Under the pieces are notes generated by a model. It saw nothing but the letters and a program-made list of their open reading frames with translations. It did not search any database and was not told the DNA's origin. DNA of 18,334 nucleotides from DASSUW01 sp036520135 (GTDB lineage Bacteria; Actinomycetota; Thermoleophilia; Solirubrobacterales; Solirubrobacteraceae), in NCBI GenBank assembly GCA_036520135.1, contig DATDKF010000383.1:1-18334 (forward strand), read 5' to 3'. The position numbers and the translations under genes are program-made. Within the stretch, counting starts at the first letter, position 1. The number at the start of each line of letters is the position of its first letter. Positions 17,421 through 18,334 of this stretch are shown here, one piece after another.

Positions 17421-18334
17421 CTATGCGGTAGGGGGTCCCAGGACGAGCGGTTGGTCGAGCATGCCGCGCATGCGGCGCTGGACCTGCAGCTCGGTCTCGA
17501 GATCGGCCGTGCGGCCGGACACGTCGACGACGGCGCCGCGCAGCACCTGCGTGACGAACAGCCACACGAGGCGGCCGTCGAGCTGGCTGCCGGCGACCCG
17601 GCGCAGCTCGTCCTCGGCCTCGGCGGCGGTCAGTGGGACCTTGTACGAGTCGGGCGCGGTGAGGACGTCGTAGACCTCGGCGATTGCAAGGATCCTTGCA
17701 GTGATCGGGATGTCCTCGCCGGCGAGGCCGTCGGGGTAGCCGTGGCCGTCGATCCGCTCGTGGTGCGCGAGCACCGCGTGCGCGACCTCGCCGAGGCCCT
17801 CGACGCGCAGCAGCAGGCGCGCGCCGTCGGCCGGATGGCGCTCGACCAGCCGCCGCTCGGCCGCGTGCAGCTCGCTGCGACCCAGCAGGATATGGTCGGG
17901 CAGCGCCTCCTTGCCGAGGTCGTGCAGCAGCCCCGCGGTGTGCGCGACCGCCTGCTCGTGCTCGCCCAGCCCGGCCGAGCGCGCGAGCTGGCGCGAGTAG
18001 TGCGCGACCGCCGCCGCGTGCCGCGCGGCGCTCGGGTCGCGCAGCGCGAGCGTCTCGAGCAGCAGCCCGACCATCCCCTCATGGCGGACGTCGAGCTGAT
18101 CGCTGCGGCGCAAGACCTCCTCGCCGTGCTCCTGCCCCTGCAGGAGCGACCGCAGCAGCAGTTGGCAGACGGCGAGCGCGAGCGCGAACAGGCCGATGAC
18201 GCCTGCGCCGTAGACCTCGAACCCGTAGACCGCCATCGCGGTGAGCGACGCGGTGGCGAGCTCCCACGGGAACACCGGCATATACACGGTGCGGAACATC
18301 TCCGGCAGCGAGCCGCCGCGCAGGTACACGGTGT
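17421..18334 (-). CDS. Membrane-anchored HD-GYP domain phosphodiesterase (5'-truncated by window edge)
   Basis: Probable cyclic di-GMP phosphodiesterase. Numbering from the in-frame GTG at 18329, one or two hydrophobic helices (about 18-62) precede a metal-dependent HD-GYP domain. Landmarks: RHAAAVAHYSRQLA (103-116), HDLGKEALPDHIL (136-148, the HD pair), ERHPADGARLL (163-173) and HHERIDGHGYPDGL (189-202, the GYP motif), then ITARILAIAEVYDVLTA. The frame is still open at the window edge, so the GTG is probably internal and more membrane helices are expected upstream. A short C-terminal tail follows the domain. It converges on the exporter operon across the double palindrome. Cyclic di-GMP hydrolysis is inferred from the motif; some HD-GYP proteins are inactive. 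Confidence 0.91.
   Translation of the reverse strand, partial: TVYLRGGSLPEMFRTVYMPVFPWELATASLTAMAVYGFEVYGAGVIGLFALALAVCQLLLRSLLQGQEHGEEVLRRSDQLDVRHEGMVGLLLETLALRDPSAARHAAAVAHYSRQLARSAGLGEHEQAVAHTAGLLHDLGKEALPDHILLGRSELHAAERRLVERHPADGARLLLRVEGLGEVAHAVLAHHERIDGHGYPDGLAGEDIPITARILAIAEVYDVLTAPDSYKVPLTAAEAEDELRRVAGSQLDGRLVWLFVTQVLRGAVVDVSGRTADLETELQVQRRMRGMLDQPLVLGPPTA

Overview
The window is a GC-rich bacterial chromosome segment with dense, short-gapped gene strings on both strands. The base composition and gene families (actinobacterial-type aconitase, EttA, a conserved MauE/MauA-like cluster) fit a soil actinobacterium, most likely class Thermoleophilia (Solirubrobacter/Conexibacter-like). The lineage is an inference from family resemblance, not from a marker gene.

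Layout. Positions 1-3715 (+) hold the 3' part of an aconitase gene, an M42 metallo-aminopeptidase and a HAD phosphatase in a tight run. Positions 3702-8387 (-) hold, in transcription order, a MauE-MauD fusion, a methylamine-dehydrogenase-light-chain-like Tat substrate, a CcdA-like membrane protein and a beta-propeller-like protein. Their ends overlap or share bases, so they look like one translationally coupled operon. A secreted gamma-glutamyltransferase lies 43 bases downstream. The light-chain-like protein has only one tryptophan, so it cannot carry the two-tryptophan TTQ cofactor of true methylamine dehydrogenase. This is the best candidate here for a poorly described system.

Positions 8431-11019 are a damaged, probably mobile region. 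A GAF-GGDEF diguanylate cyclase gene has lost its 5' part and also carries a frameshift. Next to it are two strong hairpins and a complete 536-residue protein of an uncharacterised family, slightly less GC-biased than its surroundings. The upstream genes on the minus strand, a DsbA-like protein and the ribosome-associated ABC-F factor EttA, are intact and overlap by four bases.

Positions 13220-17341 (+) hold a class I glutamine-amidotransferase-like hydrolase, a 175-base nested inverted repeat, a berberine-bridge-type FAD oxidoreductase and a two-gene ABC-2 exporter. A double palindrome separates the exporter from a convergent HD-GYP phosphodiesterase gene that runs off the right edge.

No gene-free stretch exceeds 300 bases. 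The longest (13955-14203) is mostly filled by the nested inverted repeat. I saw no tRNA, rRNA, CRISPR array or clear riboswitch.
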